NCBI GenBank assembly: GCA_020636315.1 | Contig: JACJYA010000003.1 | Coordinates: 680,222-744,221, forward strand | Direction of reading: 5' to 3' | DNA length: 64,000 nt | Source: Lewinellaceae bacterium | GTDB taxonomy: Bacteria; Bacteroidota; Bacteroidia; Chitinophagales; Saprospiraceae | Part shown: one piece after another, positions 42,553 to 50,739 of the stretch | Layout: the number at the start of each line of letters is the position of its first letter | How positions within the stretch are numbered: position 1 is the first letter of the stretch | Position numbers and translations under genes: made by a program | The notes under the pieces: model-generated | What the model was told of the DNA's origin: nothing | Databases searched by the model: none | Seen by the model: the letters and a program-made list of their open reading frames with translations, nothing else

Positions 42553-43737
42553 CTACCCGTTCTGCCCGATCTGAGCATCTTCATTCTGCACCCGGATCAA
42601 TTCATTTTCCGCCAGGCCGCGGGCCCCTTGCATGATCAGCTCTTCTCCTCCCCGCAGGCCTTCCCGGATGACGATATTGCCGTTGTAGCTTTCCCCCGTC
42701 TTCACATAAACCTTTTTGGCGAAGGGCCCATCTTTTCCTTCGGCTTTGATATAGACGTAGTCTTTGCCACTCACTTCCTGCTGCACCATTTCCAGCGGTA
42801 TGGAAACGACATCCTTCTGTTCGTCATCTTTGATGTACATGACGGCCAGAAGGTTGGGCTTCAGCAGGCCGTTCTCGCTTTGAATGTCTGCTTCCACCTC
42901 AAAAGTCCGGTTAGCCGGGTCGATAGAGGTGCCGATGAGAGACACGCGGGCGTCCTGCTCCAGGTTCAGTGCCGGGAATTCAACCCTCACCCGCTCGCCT
43001 CGCCTGACTGCCCGGAGGTAGGTCTCAGGAACAGCCGCCGTGACTTTGAGTTTTCGGGGATTGAGGATCTGCACGATGGGCGCGCCGGGCATGGCCAGTT
43101 CGCCTGCCTGCAACGCGACGCGCTCCACCACTCCGGCTGCCGGAGCGTGGACTTCCGACTTGGTGAGTTGATACTTCAGCGTTTCCAGGCTCTTTTCCAG
43201 CCGCTCCTTGCTGTTTTTGGCCTCCAGGTACTGTATTTCAGAGCCTATGTTCTTCTCCCAGAGGCGTTTCTGGCGCTCATATACGGTATTGGCAAGCTCC
43301 AGTGATTTGTGAACTTCATCGATCTGTTTCTGGAGCTGCTCCAGGTCCAGCTCGGCGATGAGTTGCCCGGCGCGAACCTGATCGCCTTCATCCACTGTGA
43401 GGCGCAGGATACGGCCGGCCGTTTCACTGGTGACATCGACGTAATCGTCGGCCTTTACCGACCCCTGTATTTCCACATAATGCTGGAAATCCGTCCGTCC
43501 TACGGGAGCGGTGGTCACCAGGCGGCGGGCTTTTTCGCTGGACTTGGGGTCCATTTCGGCGATTTCCTTCTCCAACTGGGTGATCTGGGAATTGAGCTCT
43601 TTCAGCTGCGCCTGCTTGTCTTTAAGCAGGGCGCGCTTTTCTTCCAGGCTTGCCGGCCCTTCGGAGACAGGGCCCTGGCCGCAGGCTCCCAGGAAGAAGA
43701 CAAGTGCTAATAAAGGAATGAGGTATTTCATGGTCAT
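42553..43737 (-). CDS. RND efflux periplasmic adaptor lipoprotein
   Basis: Connects the RND permease to TolC. It has 394 residues starting MTMKYLIPLLALVFFLGAC, a lipobox placing the lipidated Cys at 19 and so membrane-anchoring the protein from the periplasmic side. A helical leader with KALLKDKQAQLKELNSQITQ style heptads precedes a lipoyl half (DVTSETAGRILRLTVDEGDQ), an alpha hairpin (ELDLEQLQKQIDEVHKSLEL), the second lipoyl half (KSEVHAPAAGVVERVALQAG) and the barrel/proximal part. Second Met of MTM is an equally possible start. The operon order is TetR, TolC, this gene, permease. Confidence 0.94.
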   Translation of the reverse strand: MTMKYLIPLLALVFFLGACGQGPVSEGPASLEEKRALLKDKQAQLKELNSQITQLEKEIAEMDPKSSEKARRLVTTAPVGRTDFQHYVEIQGSVKADDYVDVTSETAGRILRLTVDEGDQVRAGQLIAELDLEQLQKQIDEVHKSLELANTVYERQKRLWEKNIGSEIQYLEAKNSKERLEKSLETLKYQLTKSEVHAPAAGVVERVALQAGELAMPGAPIVQILNPRKLKVTAAVPETYLRAVRRGERVRVEFPALNLEQDARVSLIGTSIDPANRTFEVEADIQSENGLLKPNLLAVMYIKDDEQKDVVSIPLEMVQQEVSGKDYVYIKAEGKDGPFAKKVYVKTGESYNGNIVIREGLRGGEELIMQGARGLAENELIRVQNEDAQIGQNG

Positions 43738-43784
43738 TATTTTTTAGCGGATGATCGTTCTAAGAATTTTTTTTCGGGCTTTGA

Positions 43785-45194
43785 TTACATTCCAAGAGCC
43801 ATATCCAGGCGGGCCTTGGCCAGCAGCAGGTCGTAAAGGGCCTGCATGTAGTTGCTTTGCGAGGAATAGAGGCTCTGTTCTGCCTGGGTAACCTCAAGGC
43901 TGGAGCCCACTCCTTCCCGGTATTTGACCTGGGTGGTTTCATAGATCCTTTCGGCCAGTTCCAGGTTTTCTTTCTGGCTTTGCAGGCGGCTGTCAGCGCT
44001 CAAATAATTGGCGCGGGCGTTCTTCACCTCAAGGGTAATGGCGCGGGCCAGGTCTTCTTTCTGGTTTTTGGCCAGTTCCAGGTCCAGTTGTGCCCGTTGG
44101 ATCTTGGCCTTTTTGTCCAGTCCGTCAAATATGGGCACATTCAGGCTCAGGCCGACGAAGGCCGAAGGAGCCCAGAAGCCGTTCTTGAGGTCATCACCCT
44201 GATATTGCTGCTGATAAGTGCCGAAGGCGCGCAGGGAAGGCAGATAGCCCGCCCGGTTGAGTTTGATGTTCAGCTCATTCATGGTAATGGCCTGGCCCAA
44301 AAGGTTGTACTCCGGGCGACGGCTCAGATCTACTCCGGCAGCCAGAGATTCCGGGCTGGCGTCCGTCAGCATCTGGCCCAGGTCATCGGCAATTACCAGA
44401 GGTTCATCCAGCGGATAACCCATGTTGTATTTCAGGTTTTCCATTGCCACCTGCTTTTGCCGCACCAGGTTTTCGCGTTCCACCCGAAGGTTGGCAAGCG
44501 ACAGTTTCTGGCGGTCGATGTCGAGCTGTTCGGCGAAGCCGGCCTTATACAACTCCGTTGTCTCAAAGAGCAGGCCTTCGAGGTTGGAAATGTTTTTGTC
44601 CAGCAATTCGATGTTTTCCTGGATGAGCAGGACCGGCAGATATGCTTCGGTCACGGCATTTTCCACTTCGCGCTTTTTAGTGGCAAATTCAACCTGGGTA
44701 TATTGGCGGAATTTGCGGGCGGCCTGAAGGGCGACGAAATAGGAGCCGTCGAAGACCATGGCGTCCAGGTTGAGGCCGGCAGTCAAATTGTTCTTGAGAA
44801 AGAAGGCAATGCCGTCACTGCTGCCCCCATTATTCCCCTGGAAGGCCTGGTCCAGTGCCATCTGAGTCTTTTCGGAAAGTTGGTCGTAAAGGTCAACGGC
44901 CAGTGCCTGTCCGAAGATGTTGAAAATGTCGAACCCCTCTGGAAGCGGCTGCTTGGGCACCTTCAGGTAATGGGTATATTGCACGCTTCCACTGAGCTGG
45001 GGAATGCCCGCAGCCCGGCGCTCGATGATCTGCTGTTCGGCATCGGCGATGGTGATCTGCGCATTCTTGATCTTGATGCTTTCCGTGAGCGCGTACTGGA
45101 TGGCATCTTCCAGCGACATCTGCCGGGCCTGTTGCTGGGCCACAACCGGCAAGGCAAACAGAATCAGAACAATCGGGCTTAATATCTTTCGCAT
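43785..45194 (-). CDS. TolC family outer membrane efflux protein (RND operon)
   Basis: The outer membrane channel of the RND pump, 469 residues. A signal peptide (MRKILSPIVLILFALPVVAQ) is followed by MSLEDAIQYALTESIKIKNA, the first long helix, the repeat pair (TEAYLPVLLIQENIELLDKN and NARANYLSADSRLQSQKENL), a membrane strand region (PSAFVGLSLNVPIFDG), and a last helix ending KARLDMALGM. The gene starts 14 bases after the TetR stop and precedes the adaptor gene by 47. It is more like the RND partners of this phylum than the TolC at 30245. Confidence 0.93.
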   Translation of the reverse strand: MRKILSPIVLILFALPVVAQQQARQMSLEDAIQYALTESIKIKNAQITIADAEQQIIERRAAGIPQLSGSVQYTHYLKVPKQPLPEGFDIFNIFGQALAVDLYDQLSEKTQMALDQAFQGNNGGSSDGIAFFLKNNLTAGLNLDAMVFDGSYFVALQAARKFRQYTQVEFATKKREVENAVTEAYLPVLLIQENIELLDKNISNLEGLLFETTELYKAGFAEQLDIDRQKLSLANLRVERENLVRQKQVAMENLKYNMGYPLDEPLVIADDLGQMLTDASPESLAAGVDLSRRPEYNLLGQAITMNELNIKLNRAGYLPSLRAFGTYQQQYQGDDLKNGFWAPSAFVGLSLNVPIFDGLDKKAKIQRAQLDLELAKNQKEDLARAITLEVKNARANYLSADSRLQSQKENLELAERIYETTQVKYREGVGSSLEVTQAEQSLYSSQSNYMQALYDLLLAKARLDMALGM

Positions 45195-45208
45195 TGGATT
45201 CGGATTTT

Positions 45209-45829
45209 CTATTTAACTTGATTTTTTACAGCTGCTTTATACTTTTCCATCAGGCGCTGCCCCTCAGCGGAGGCAATGCCGTGAATGTGGTAGTCGATAT
45301 ATTCCCAGTACAGCGTCTTGATGTCGTATTCCCGGACCGGGAACATTTCCTCATCCGCCGCCAGTGATGTTTTTGCCACACACAGCTTGGCAATGATATC
45401 CGGGTTCAGCCCGGACCGGTAAACTCCCTGCCGGATCCCTCGTTCCAGGTTCTCCCTGATGATGGTATAAACATGGCGCTGATGCAGCGTATCCATTTGT
45501 TTCCAGATATTCCGATAGTACTTCTGGAGGTCATATACCGTCGTGGGAGACAATTCCCGGAGTTTCTCCAGTACGTACCGGGCTATTTTCAATATTTCAT
45601 CGACCGCGTCGGCCGAACTGCTGCGGATGCGTTCAATGGCCCTTTTCTCCTCTTCGACGTGCTGGCGAAAGATCTGCTCGATCAGGTCCGACTTGTTGTC
45701 CACATACTGATAAAGCGTCTTTTTCGACATTCCCAGCTCCCGGGCTATATCATCCATAGTGACACTCTTTATGCCGTACCGCATAAAGAGCTCATACGAT
45801 TTATTTAAAATGTGCTGTTTCAATTCCAT
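45209..45829 (-). CDS. TetR/AcrR family transcriptional regulator of the efflux operon
   Basis: A 206-residue DNA-binding protein whose N-terminal helix-turn-helix is clear (ILNKSYELFMRYGIKSVTMD then DIARELGMSKKTLYQYVDNK, residues 7-46). The C-terminal all-helical ligand-binding domain is diverse as usual. First in the operon, it probably represses its own promoter and the pump genes and is released by a pump substrate. An imperfect dyad (45908-45935) lies in its leader between the -7 box and the start. The start at 45829 fits the family. Confidence 0.92.
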   Translation of the reverse strand: MELKQHILNKSYELFMRYGIKSVTMDDIARELGMSKKTLYQYVDNKSDLIEQIFRQHVEEEKRAIERIRSSSADAVDEILKIARYVLEKLRELSPTTVYDLQKYYRNIWKQMDTLHQRHVYTIIRENLERGIRQGVYRSGLNPDIIAKLCVAKTSLAADEEMFPVREYDIKTLYWEYIDYHIHGIASAEGQRLMEKYKAAVKNQVK

Positions 45830-45907
45830 TCCTGCTGTATGGTTTGGGCTGGCCGGACTGTAGGTTGGTTAGGGATGTCCGCCTGTAACTTGAGTTCCTG
45901 CTGGTTG

Positions 45908-45935
45908 ATAAAATGCAGCCAACCGTGCTGTTTTA
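45908..45935. promoter_or_regulatory. possible TetR operator
   Basis: ATAAAATGCAGC and GCTGTTTTAT form an imperfect dyad around CAACCGT, with AT-rich outer arms that match perfectly. It lies between the -7 box (45960-45967) and the TetR start. Operator function is inferred from position alone. Confidence 0.35.
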
Positions 45936-45959
45936 TGTAGCCCTAAGCGCGATCCGGCA

Positions 45960-45967
45960 CAAATGTA
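45960..45967 (-). promoter_or_regulatory. -7 promoter element of the efflux operon
   Basis: TACATTTG on the minus strand matches TAnnTTTG. An ATTG about 20 bases farther upstream could serve as a weak -33. The leader would be about 124 bases long, longer than those of other genes here. Confidence 0.5.
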
Positions 45968-46265
45968 CAGGCAAAAAACAAAGGAAACAATAACAGGTTT
46001 AAAAGTTTCCGAAGTTTTTTGCCGGCGCCCCGAAATTTATCGGCCAACCGGCGGAAATTCAGGATTTGTGAGGCTTCCAAATTGATGGGTGGAACAAAAG
46101 AAAGGATAAACTGACAAGGTTTCCCGACGAAAACGCCTGCATAATCACAAAATTATATTTTGCACAATACGCAGAGCCCGAAAATAGTTTTACGTTTTCC
46201 ATCATTTAACACAGAGAAACCCACTAATGAGCATGAAGTAAAAAATACTGTTGCAGATAGCACGC

Positions 46266-46389
46266 TACTGGACAGTTTGGGCCTGTTTGTGTAAATGTGT
46301 AAAAGTGCATAAGTGTAAATGATTGGTAACCTTTTTCTTTTACACCCTTACACGCATACACATTTACACAATCCAAAAAGTGTCCAGTA
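46266..46389. repeat. 124-bp imperfect inverted repeat with TACTGGACA ends
   Basis: Both ends read TACTGGACA inward. The arms continue with TTGTGTAAATGTGTA on one side and TTGTGTAAATGTGTA on the other strand, then a GTGTAAA word. The total stem is about 50 bases with mismatches around a 19-base loop. It looks like a miniature mobile element. It sits in the 610-base gap 45830-46439, whose remainder holds the efflux promoter and otherwise nothing I can recognise. Confidence 0.65.
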
Positions 46390-46439
46390 ATGTGTGCAGG
46401 TAGAGAAAAAGGGGGTTGCCCCCCACTTCAGTTCCGGAT

Positions 46440-47054
46440 TTATTCACCGCCGCCCCCCCTCAGGAATTCCTTCCAGTCGGCCGGCGTATCCAGGTCAATC
46501 TTCCCCCGGGGAAAGGGCACGGAAAGGATACCGGCCCGAAATTTTTTGATCACCGGTTGCGCACCCTTCTGCCCGTCCAACCGGAGCAGATCGGGAAACA
46601 ACTCCTTCCGGAAGATGGCCGGCACGCCGAGAGCAGGGCCGTACTCAGAAGCTACGCCAGGCTTCTCTGGTTCCAGTCCCAGCCGGCGGTGCAGCTCCAG
46701 TAAGTGAGCAGCAGAAAGGTAGGGCTGGTCCACCAGGATAAAACAGGCCGCTTCGAGTCCTGGTTCCGCATGCAGCAGCGTTTCCAGTCCGGTGGCCACC
46801 GAACTGCCCATGCCGGTAGCCCAGGCGCTGTTGCGAACGATCAGGGCATCAGCACCCTCCAGTTCGGCCTCCATCAGCTCTGCATTTGCCCCCAGCACGA
46901 CCGCTACCGGCCGAAAGGGAGTTTCAAACGCTATGCGAACGGCCCGCCTGAGCAGGCTTTCACCGCGGTAACGCAACAACTGCTTGGGCTGCCCCATTCG
47001 GGTGGAAGCCCCGGCGGCAAGGAGGACAATGCCGGTTTTATTGGTTTTGGGCAT
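46440..47054 (-). CDS. MobA/MocA-like nucleotidyltransferase
   Basis: A cytoplasmic nucleotidyltransferase of the molybdopterin cytidylyl/guanylyl type, 204 residues from ATG 47054 (MPKTNKTGIVLLAAGASTRM). The nucleotide-binding signature LAAGASTRMGQPKQLLRYRG is complete, followed by VAVVLGANAELM, the N-x-x-W-x-x-G-M-G-S loop (NSAWATGMGSSVATGLET), FILVDQPYLSAAHL with the metal-binding Asp, and GVPAIFRKELFPDLLRLDGQ with KGAQPVIKKF. MocA-type enzymes attach CMP to molybdenum cofactor for xanthine-oxidase-family enzymes, but no such enzyme is in the window. A 75-base longer frame upstream is not family-like. The gene follows the cytochrome-like lipoprotein gene by 20 bases. Confidence 0.9.
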   Translation of the reverse strand: MPKTNKTGIVLLAAGASTRMGQPKQLLRYRGESLLRRAVRIAFETPFRPVAVVLGANAELMEAELEGADALIVRNSAWATGMGSSVATGLETLLHAEPGLEAACFILVDQPYLSAAHLLELHRRLGLEPEKPGVASEYGPALGVPAIFRKELFPDLLRLDGQKGAQPVIKKFRAGILSVPFPRGKIDLDTPADWKEFLRGGGGE

Positions 47055-47074
47055 AGGTAAATATCTCAGCGCGC

Positions 47075-47524
47075 CTAATACAATTTCTTTATCCGCATCG
47101 TCGGCCCGGGGCAAAGCGCCTTGTGGCACCCCATGCAGCTGTTGACCATATTCTCGTACAGGGAAGCGGCCTGGGCGGCATCGGCCTGTTGGAGTGCCTT
47201 TATGGTTTGCAGGTAGGACAAGGCGTGCACTTTGTAGGTATCGGAGGCCGCCTTGTCCGGCTCCGTGGCCTCGGCGGTGAGGATCTTTTCGTAATCCAGG
47301 GATGGCCGGGGCGTTTTCCCTTCTTTGATCTGCTGTTTCATCGCCTGAGCGTCATCAAACATGGCGCGCATGAGCAGTGCCAGTTCGCTGTCGCCGTTGG
47401 GGTTGAGCGGCGGTGTGTCACTTTGAGCTTCCGAAGCAGTGCAGGAAAGGAGGTAGCCGCTAAATAGCAGGGAAAGGAATACCGCCAGTTGCCGCACGGG
47501 AAGGGGGAAATGAGTTTTGGACAT
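47075..47524 (-). CDS. cytochrome-like lipoprotein, 149 aa
   Basis: An exported small hemoprotein candidate. Start 47524 gives MSKTHFPLPVRQLAVFLSLL then FSGYLLS-C, a lipobox with Cys28. The frame runs upstream but without a signal peptide. The mature part is helical (ELALLMRAMFDDAQAMKQQI, VHALSYLQTIKALQQADAAQ, SLYENMVNSC) and ends with the heme motif CMGCH at 130-134. A four-helix protein with a single C-terminal C-x-x-C-H resembles cytochrome c-prime, which binds heme without a Met ligand. It precedes the MobA-like gene by 20 bases. Confidence 0.8.
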   Translation of the reverse strand: MSKTHFPLPVRQLAVFLSLLFSGYLLSCTASEAQSDTPPLNPNGDSELALLMRAMFDDAQAMKQQIKEGKTPRPSLDYEKILTAEATEPDKAASDTYKVHALSYLQTIKALQQADAAQAASLYENMVNSCMGCHKALCPGPTMRIKKLY

Positions 47525-47536
47525 GTGCTTTTTGGG

Positions 47537-47544
47537 CAAAGATA
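47537..47544 (-). promoter_or_regulatory. -7 promoter element of the cytochrome-like gene
   Basis: TATCTTTG on the minus strand matches TAnnTTTG and ends 13 bases before ATG 47524, again a very short leader. Confidence 0.5.
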
Positions 47545-47694
47545 AGGCAAGATAATAAGAAGCAGTTTTTTTTAGGGCGTTGTTCGGAATTCGGTGTTCG
47601 CCATCTGACAGAGCGGCGGCTGTTTTTCTTAACTTAATGGCAATGAGCAATGCAGTGGTAGAGTTCTTCATGCAGGGTTTCGGTACAAATCAGG

Positions 47695-47740
47695 CCGTGA
47701 TAGTCGTCAGGCGAGCTGTAGTCGCCAGCCGACATCACTC
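47695..47740. repeat. 46-bp hairpin repeat, copy 2
   Basis: Begins CCGTGATAGTC, contains CAGGCGAGCTGTAGTCGCC, ends CGACATCACTC. It differs from the copy at 35695-35740 at about eight bases, and two of these form a compensatory pair (TCA..TGA there, TCG..CGA here). The inner stem is closed by an added A-T pair. The 441-base gap 47525-47965 holds nothing else I can assign beyond a weak minus-strand frame. Confidence 0.75.
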
Positions 47741-47965
47741 CCCTTAAATTGACGACATTGAACCCCATTCCCGCCTTTGTTGGCCTGGCAGTTCTCCCGG
47801 TTCGTGTTTTTTGTTTTTAAAAAAAATGTGTGACTATTCAGCGCGGCCGGCCCCTCGCCGTTGAAGAAAGTACCGTTAAAAATAGTGTTCATGACAGGGT
47901 TGGCAGATGAACCGCCGCCAGTGTTTTCGCCATTGCCATAGTTGTAATAAGGAAAGCCCGAATAA

Positions 47966-49084
47966 CTATTCTTTTCTGTTCCGGCCCGTCATTTCCACCA
48001 CCTTGTCCACCGGCAGCGCCTCCACGGTATGCCCGCTCCCCGTCATCGTTTCCGCCATAAAGAGGGAGTTCAGGATCGCTTCTTCGGTAGCTTCGATGGT
48101 AGCCAGGAAAAGAGGCGTCATGGCACTATTGTCCAGCACCCGTTGCTCCAGGAGAGGGCTTTCGGGGCTGTAGGGTATGCGAAGGCCTTCGGCGGTGGAA
48201 AAGGCGATGACGTAATCTCCACTGCCGTTGGAAGCGATGCCGCCGGTGCGCGCCAGGCCCAGCATCGCGCGTTTAGCCATGCGCCTGAGGTTGCGGGCGC
48301 CCGCCGGGGCGTCGGTGGCCACGACGATCATGCAGGAGCCGTCGCCGGAGCCGTTGGAGGCTTTTTTCTTCCGGAGCTCCTCCCCTACCGGCAGGCCATC
48401 CACCTGCAGCACGCCGCCGAAGTTGGTTTGCGCCAGCACGCCGACGGTGTAGCCGCCGTCCGCTTCCGGCAGCCGGCGGGAGGCCGTACCGATACCACCT
48501 TTGAAGCCAAAACAGATGGTGCCCGTGCCCGCGCCGACGTTGCCTTCCGCCACCGGCCCCGAGGCAGCCGAGGCGATGGCCTGCAACACGTGTTCCTTTC
48601 TGACGTGCCGCCCCCGGATATCGTTCAGCCGGCCGTCATTGGTCTCCCCAACCACGGGATTTACGGATCGCACATCAGCGTTTTCCTCCTGAGCCAGGGT
48701 ATAATCGATCAGGGCATCGGCAGCGGTGGGCACGCTGAGGGTATTGGTGAGCACGATTGGCGTCTCGATATTGCCTAACTCCTCCACCTGGCTGTAGCCC
48801 ATGAGCTTGCCGAAGCCGTTGCCGATGTAAATGGCGGCGGGTACTTTCTGCTGAAAAACATTGCCCTCGTGAGGCAGGATGGCAGTGACGCCGGTGCGGA
48901 TGTTATCTCCTTCAATAAGGGTTTGATGCCCAACTTTTACGCCGGCCACGTCGGTGATGGCGTTCAGGGGGCCGGGAGAAAGGATGCCGGGCTCGAGGCC
49001 GTAATCGCGAATGCGTTTTTGCTGTGCCATGAGGGAAGTGGTGAGGAGTGTCAGCGTAAAAATGAAGATTGTCTTGGGTAGCAT
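47966..49084 (-). CDS. P1 family peptidase (DmpA-like N-terminal nucleophile aminopeptidase)
   Basis: A self-processing aminopeptidase of the DmpA/beta-peptidyl aminopeptidase family, 372 residues. A signal peptide (MLPKTIFIFTLTLLTTSLMA) implies export, probably to the periplasm. The family phrases are GLEPGILSPGPLNAITDVAG, KVGHQTLIEGDNIRTGVTAI, AIYIGNGFGKLMGYSQVEEL and CFGFKGGIGTASRRL. Autocleavage would occur before Ser250 in GSGDGSCMIVVATDAP, and the released serine is the nucleophile. Substrates may be D- or beta-amino-acid peptides. It stands alone, with a promoter box 30 bases upstream of the start. Confidence 0.93.
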   Translation of the reverse strand: MLPKTIFIFTLTLLTTSLMAQQKRIRDYGLEPGILSPGPLNAITDVAGVKVGHQTLIEGDNIRTGVTAILPHEGNVFQQKVPAAIYIGNGFGKLMGYSQVEELGNIETPIVLTNTLSVPTAADALIDYTLAQEENADVRSVNPVVGETNDGRLNDIRGRHVRKEHVLQAIASAASGPVAEGNVGAGTGTICFGFKGGIGTASRRLPEADGGYTVGVLAQTNFGGVLQVDGLPVGEELRKKKASNGSGDGSCMIVVATDAPAGARNLRRMAKRAMLGLARTGGIASNGSGDYVIAFSTAEGLRIPYSPESPLLEQRVLDNSAMTPLFLATIEATEEAILNSLFMAETMTGSGHTVEALPVDKVVEMTGRNRKE

Positions 49085-49113
49085 AAAGGATGTCTTTGGA
49101 TCAGGTTACAGGG

Positions 49114-49121
49114 CAAAAATA
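49114..49121 (-). promoter_or_regulatory. -7 promoter element of the P1 peptidase gene
   Basis: TATTTTTG on the minus strand matches TAnnTTTG, giving a leader of roughly 23 bases. Confidence 0.4.
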
Positions 49122-49350
49122 TATTGAAATTCAAGCCTTCGCCCGCCGGGTTTGTTAAAACCCTTAACGAAGCTCCGTTTCAAGTGTTTAGCTTTTGTTA
49201 AGCCAGGCAATAAAGCTGCCTTACCAAACAATAAGTGCATAATTTAGCACTCAAAATATCGTTTCCCAAAATAGATTGGTGAAATCATAACGATACCAAC
49301 CCCTCGGCGCCTTTAACGCCGGGAGGCTATCCTTACAAAAAACTTCGAAA

Positions 49351-50079
49351 ATGATCAGAAAGCTAGGACTATTGTTGATCTGCGCCATGGCGCTGAACGG
49401 GCTGCAGGCCCAGAAATGGCTGGAAAAAGTGAATAAGGCCAAAGACGAGCTGCTGGGCGGCGCCGGGCTGACCCAGGAGGAAGCCGGCAAAGGCCTGAAA
49501 GAAGCGCTGGACATCGGCGTTGCCGAGGCCGTTGATTTCCTCTCTGCTGAAGACGGCTATTACAAAAGCGCATACAAGATCCTTCTGCCGGAAGAGGCCC
49601 AGGCGGTGGCAGGCAAGCTGCGCGCCGTACCGGGTTTCTCCAACGTAGAAGAGGAGATCATCCTCAAGGTCAACCGGGCTGCCGAAGACGCCGCCAAAAA
49701 GGCCAAGCCTATCTTCGTCAGCGCCATCAAACAGATGACCTTCCAGGACGCGATGAATATCCTGATGGGCAACAGGGACTCCGCCACCCGCTATCTGGAA
49801 AAAACGACCTACGACCAGCTTTACGCGGAGTTCAAGCCGGTCATCATCGAGTCCCTCGACAAGTTCAACGCCCGTACCTACTGGCGGGACGCCGTAACGG
49901 CCTACAACAAAATCCCTTTAACCGCCGACGCCAACCCGGAACTGGATGACTACGTCGCCAAACAGGCGCTGGTTGGCGTGTTCAGCCTTATCGAAGTGAA
50001 GGAGGCGGACATCCGGGAAAATGTGGGCGCACGGACGTCGGAATTGCTGCGCAAAGTGTTTGCAAAACAGGATAAGTAG
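49351..50079 (+). CDS. DUF4197 domain protein
   Basis: An exported protein of the DUF4197 family, 242 residues. The signal peptide MIRKLGLLLICAMALNGLQA is followed by the domain, which opens KAKDELLGGAGLTQEEAGKG and continues LKEALDIGVAEAVDFLSAED, YYKSAYKILLPEEAQAVAGK, FSNVEEEIILKVNRAAEDAA and the late NPELDDYVAKQALVGVFSLI. The family is broad in Proteobacteria and Bacteroidota but has no known activity. The mature protein is helical and probably periplasmic. No operon partner is evident: the thioesterase start lies 77 bases beyond the stop, after a G-rich stretch. Confidence 0.9.
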   Translation: MIRKLGLLLICAMALNGLQAQKWLEKVNKAKDELLGGAGLTQEEAGKGLKEALDIGVAEAVDFLSAEDGYYKSAYKILLPEEAQAVAGKLRAVPGFSNVEEEIILKVNRAAEDAAKKAKPIFVSAIKQMTFQDAMNILMGNRDSATRYLEKTTYDQLYAEFKPVIIESLDKFNARTYWRDAVTAYNKIPLTADANPELDDYVAKQALVGVFSLIEVKEADIRENVGARTSELLRKVFAKQDK

Positions 50080-50085
50080 TGATTC

Positions 50086-50116
50086 GGGGTTCGTGATTCG
50101 GGGTTTGGGGTTTGGG
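50086..50116 (+). other. G-quadruplex-like stretch
   Basis: Three GGGG runs and one GGG (50086, 50100, 50107, 50114) are separated by 10, 3 and 3 bases. The pattern arises from GATTCGGGGTT and GGGGTTT short repeats. It lies in the gap between the DUF4197 stop and the thioesterase start and would be on the coding strand of the mRNA. Confidence 0.5.
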
Positions 50117-50155
50117 AATACCGAATATCCAATAAATCGTATCTTGCCGCCAAAA

Positions 50156-50620
50156 ATGCCGGAAAAAGCATTTCAGGATTACTATGCCGATGATGTGAGC
50201 CACTGCTATGGCTGCGGCCGGCTCAATGAGCACGGGCATCATTTGAAAAGCTACTGGGACGGCGAGGAGACCGTAGCCCGTTTTACCCCCAAACCTTACC
50301 ACACTGCCATTCCCGGCTACGTTTACGGCGGGTTGATCGCCTCCCTTATTGATTGCCATGGCACCGGTACGGCTGCCGCTGCCGCTACCCGCGCCCGGGG
50401 AACGGCAATGGAGGAAGGGCTGCTGCGCTTCGTCACCGCCTCCCTGAAGGTGGACTACCTCCGCCCTACCCCTTTGGGCCCGGAACTGGAGCTCCGGGGC
50501 AAGGTTGCCGAGCTCAAAGAACGGAAAGTGGTAGTCCATATTACGCTTTATGCAGAAGGGCAGGCCTGTGCCAGAGGAGAGGTTATAGCTGTATTGATGC
50601 CGGAAGGGATGGTGGGGTGA
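50156..50620 (+). CDS. PaaI-like hotdog-fold thioesterase
   Basis: A cytoplasmic acyl-CoA thioesterase-like protein of 154 residues (start 50156, MPEKAFQDYYADDVSHCYGC). The motifs CYGCGRLNEHGHHLKSYWDG and the hotdog helix PGYVYGGLIASLIDCHGTGT are those of 4-hydroxybenzoyl-CoA/PaaI-type thioesterases, with the Gly-Gly-x-x-x-x-x-x-Asp-x-H near 60-71 as probable active site. Later strands are FVTASLKVDYLRPTPLGPEL and KVVVHITLYAEGQACARGEV. A longer frame starting at 50021 overlaps the DUF4197 gene and is not credible. A low-complexity repeat follows the stop. Confidence 0.88.
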   Translation: MPEKAFQDYYADDVSHCYGCGRLNEHGHHLKSYWDGEETVARFTPKPYHTAIPGYVYGGLIASLIDCHGTGTAAAAATRARGTAMEEGLLRFVTASLKVDYLRPTPLGPELELRGKVAELKERKVVVHITLYAEGQACARGEVIAVLMPEGMVG

Positions 50621-50623
50621 TTT

Positions 50624-50668
50624 TTTTGATTTTTGATTTGTGATTTTTGATGGGCGATTTGTGATTTT
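50624..50668 (+). repeat. GATTTTTGAT-type low-complexity repeat
   Basis: Successive words TGATTTTTGATTTGTGATT, then TTTGATGGGCGATTTGTGA. It belongs to the same word family as the repeats at 33211 and 34561, and starts a few bases after the thioesterase stop. Confidence 0.5.
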
Positions 50669-50739
50669 CGGCAGGCTGATAGATTTAGTCATTCACATTC
50701 CTGCAGGGATGATGACGAAAGCCGGTAATCGATGAAAAT

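Noticed and set aside
47707..47965. A minus-strand stretch reading PYYNYGNGENTGGGSSANPV and on, between the peptidase and cytochrome-like genes.
   Set aside because: It looks like low-complexity protein but has no start near the peptidase stop and no family match. It may be a gene remnant, and I could not support it as coding.
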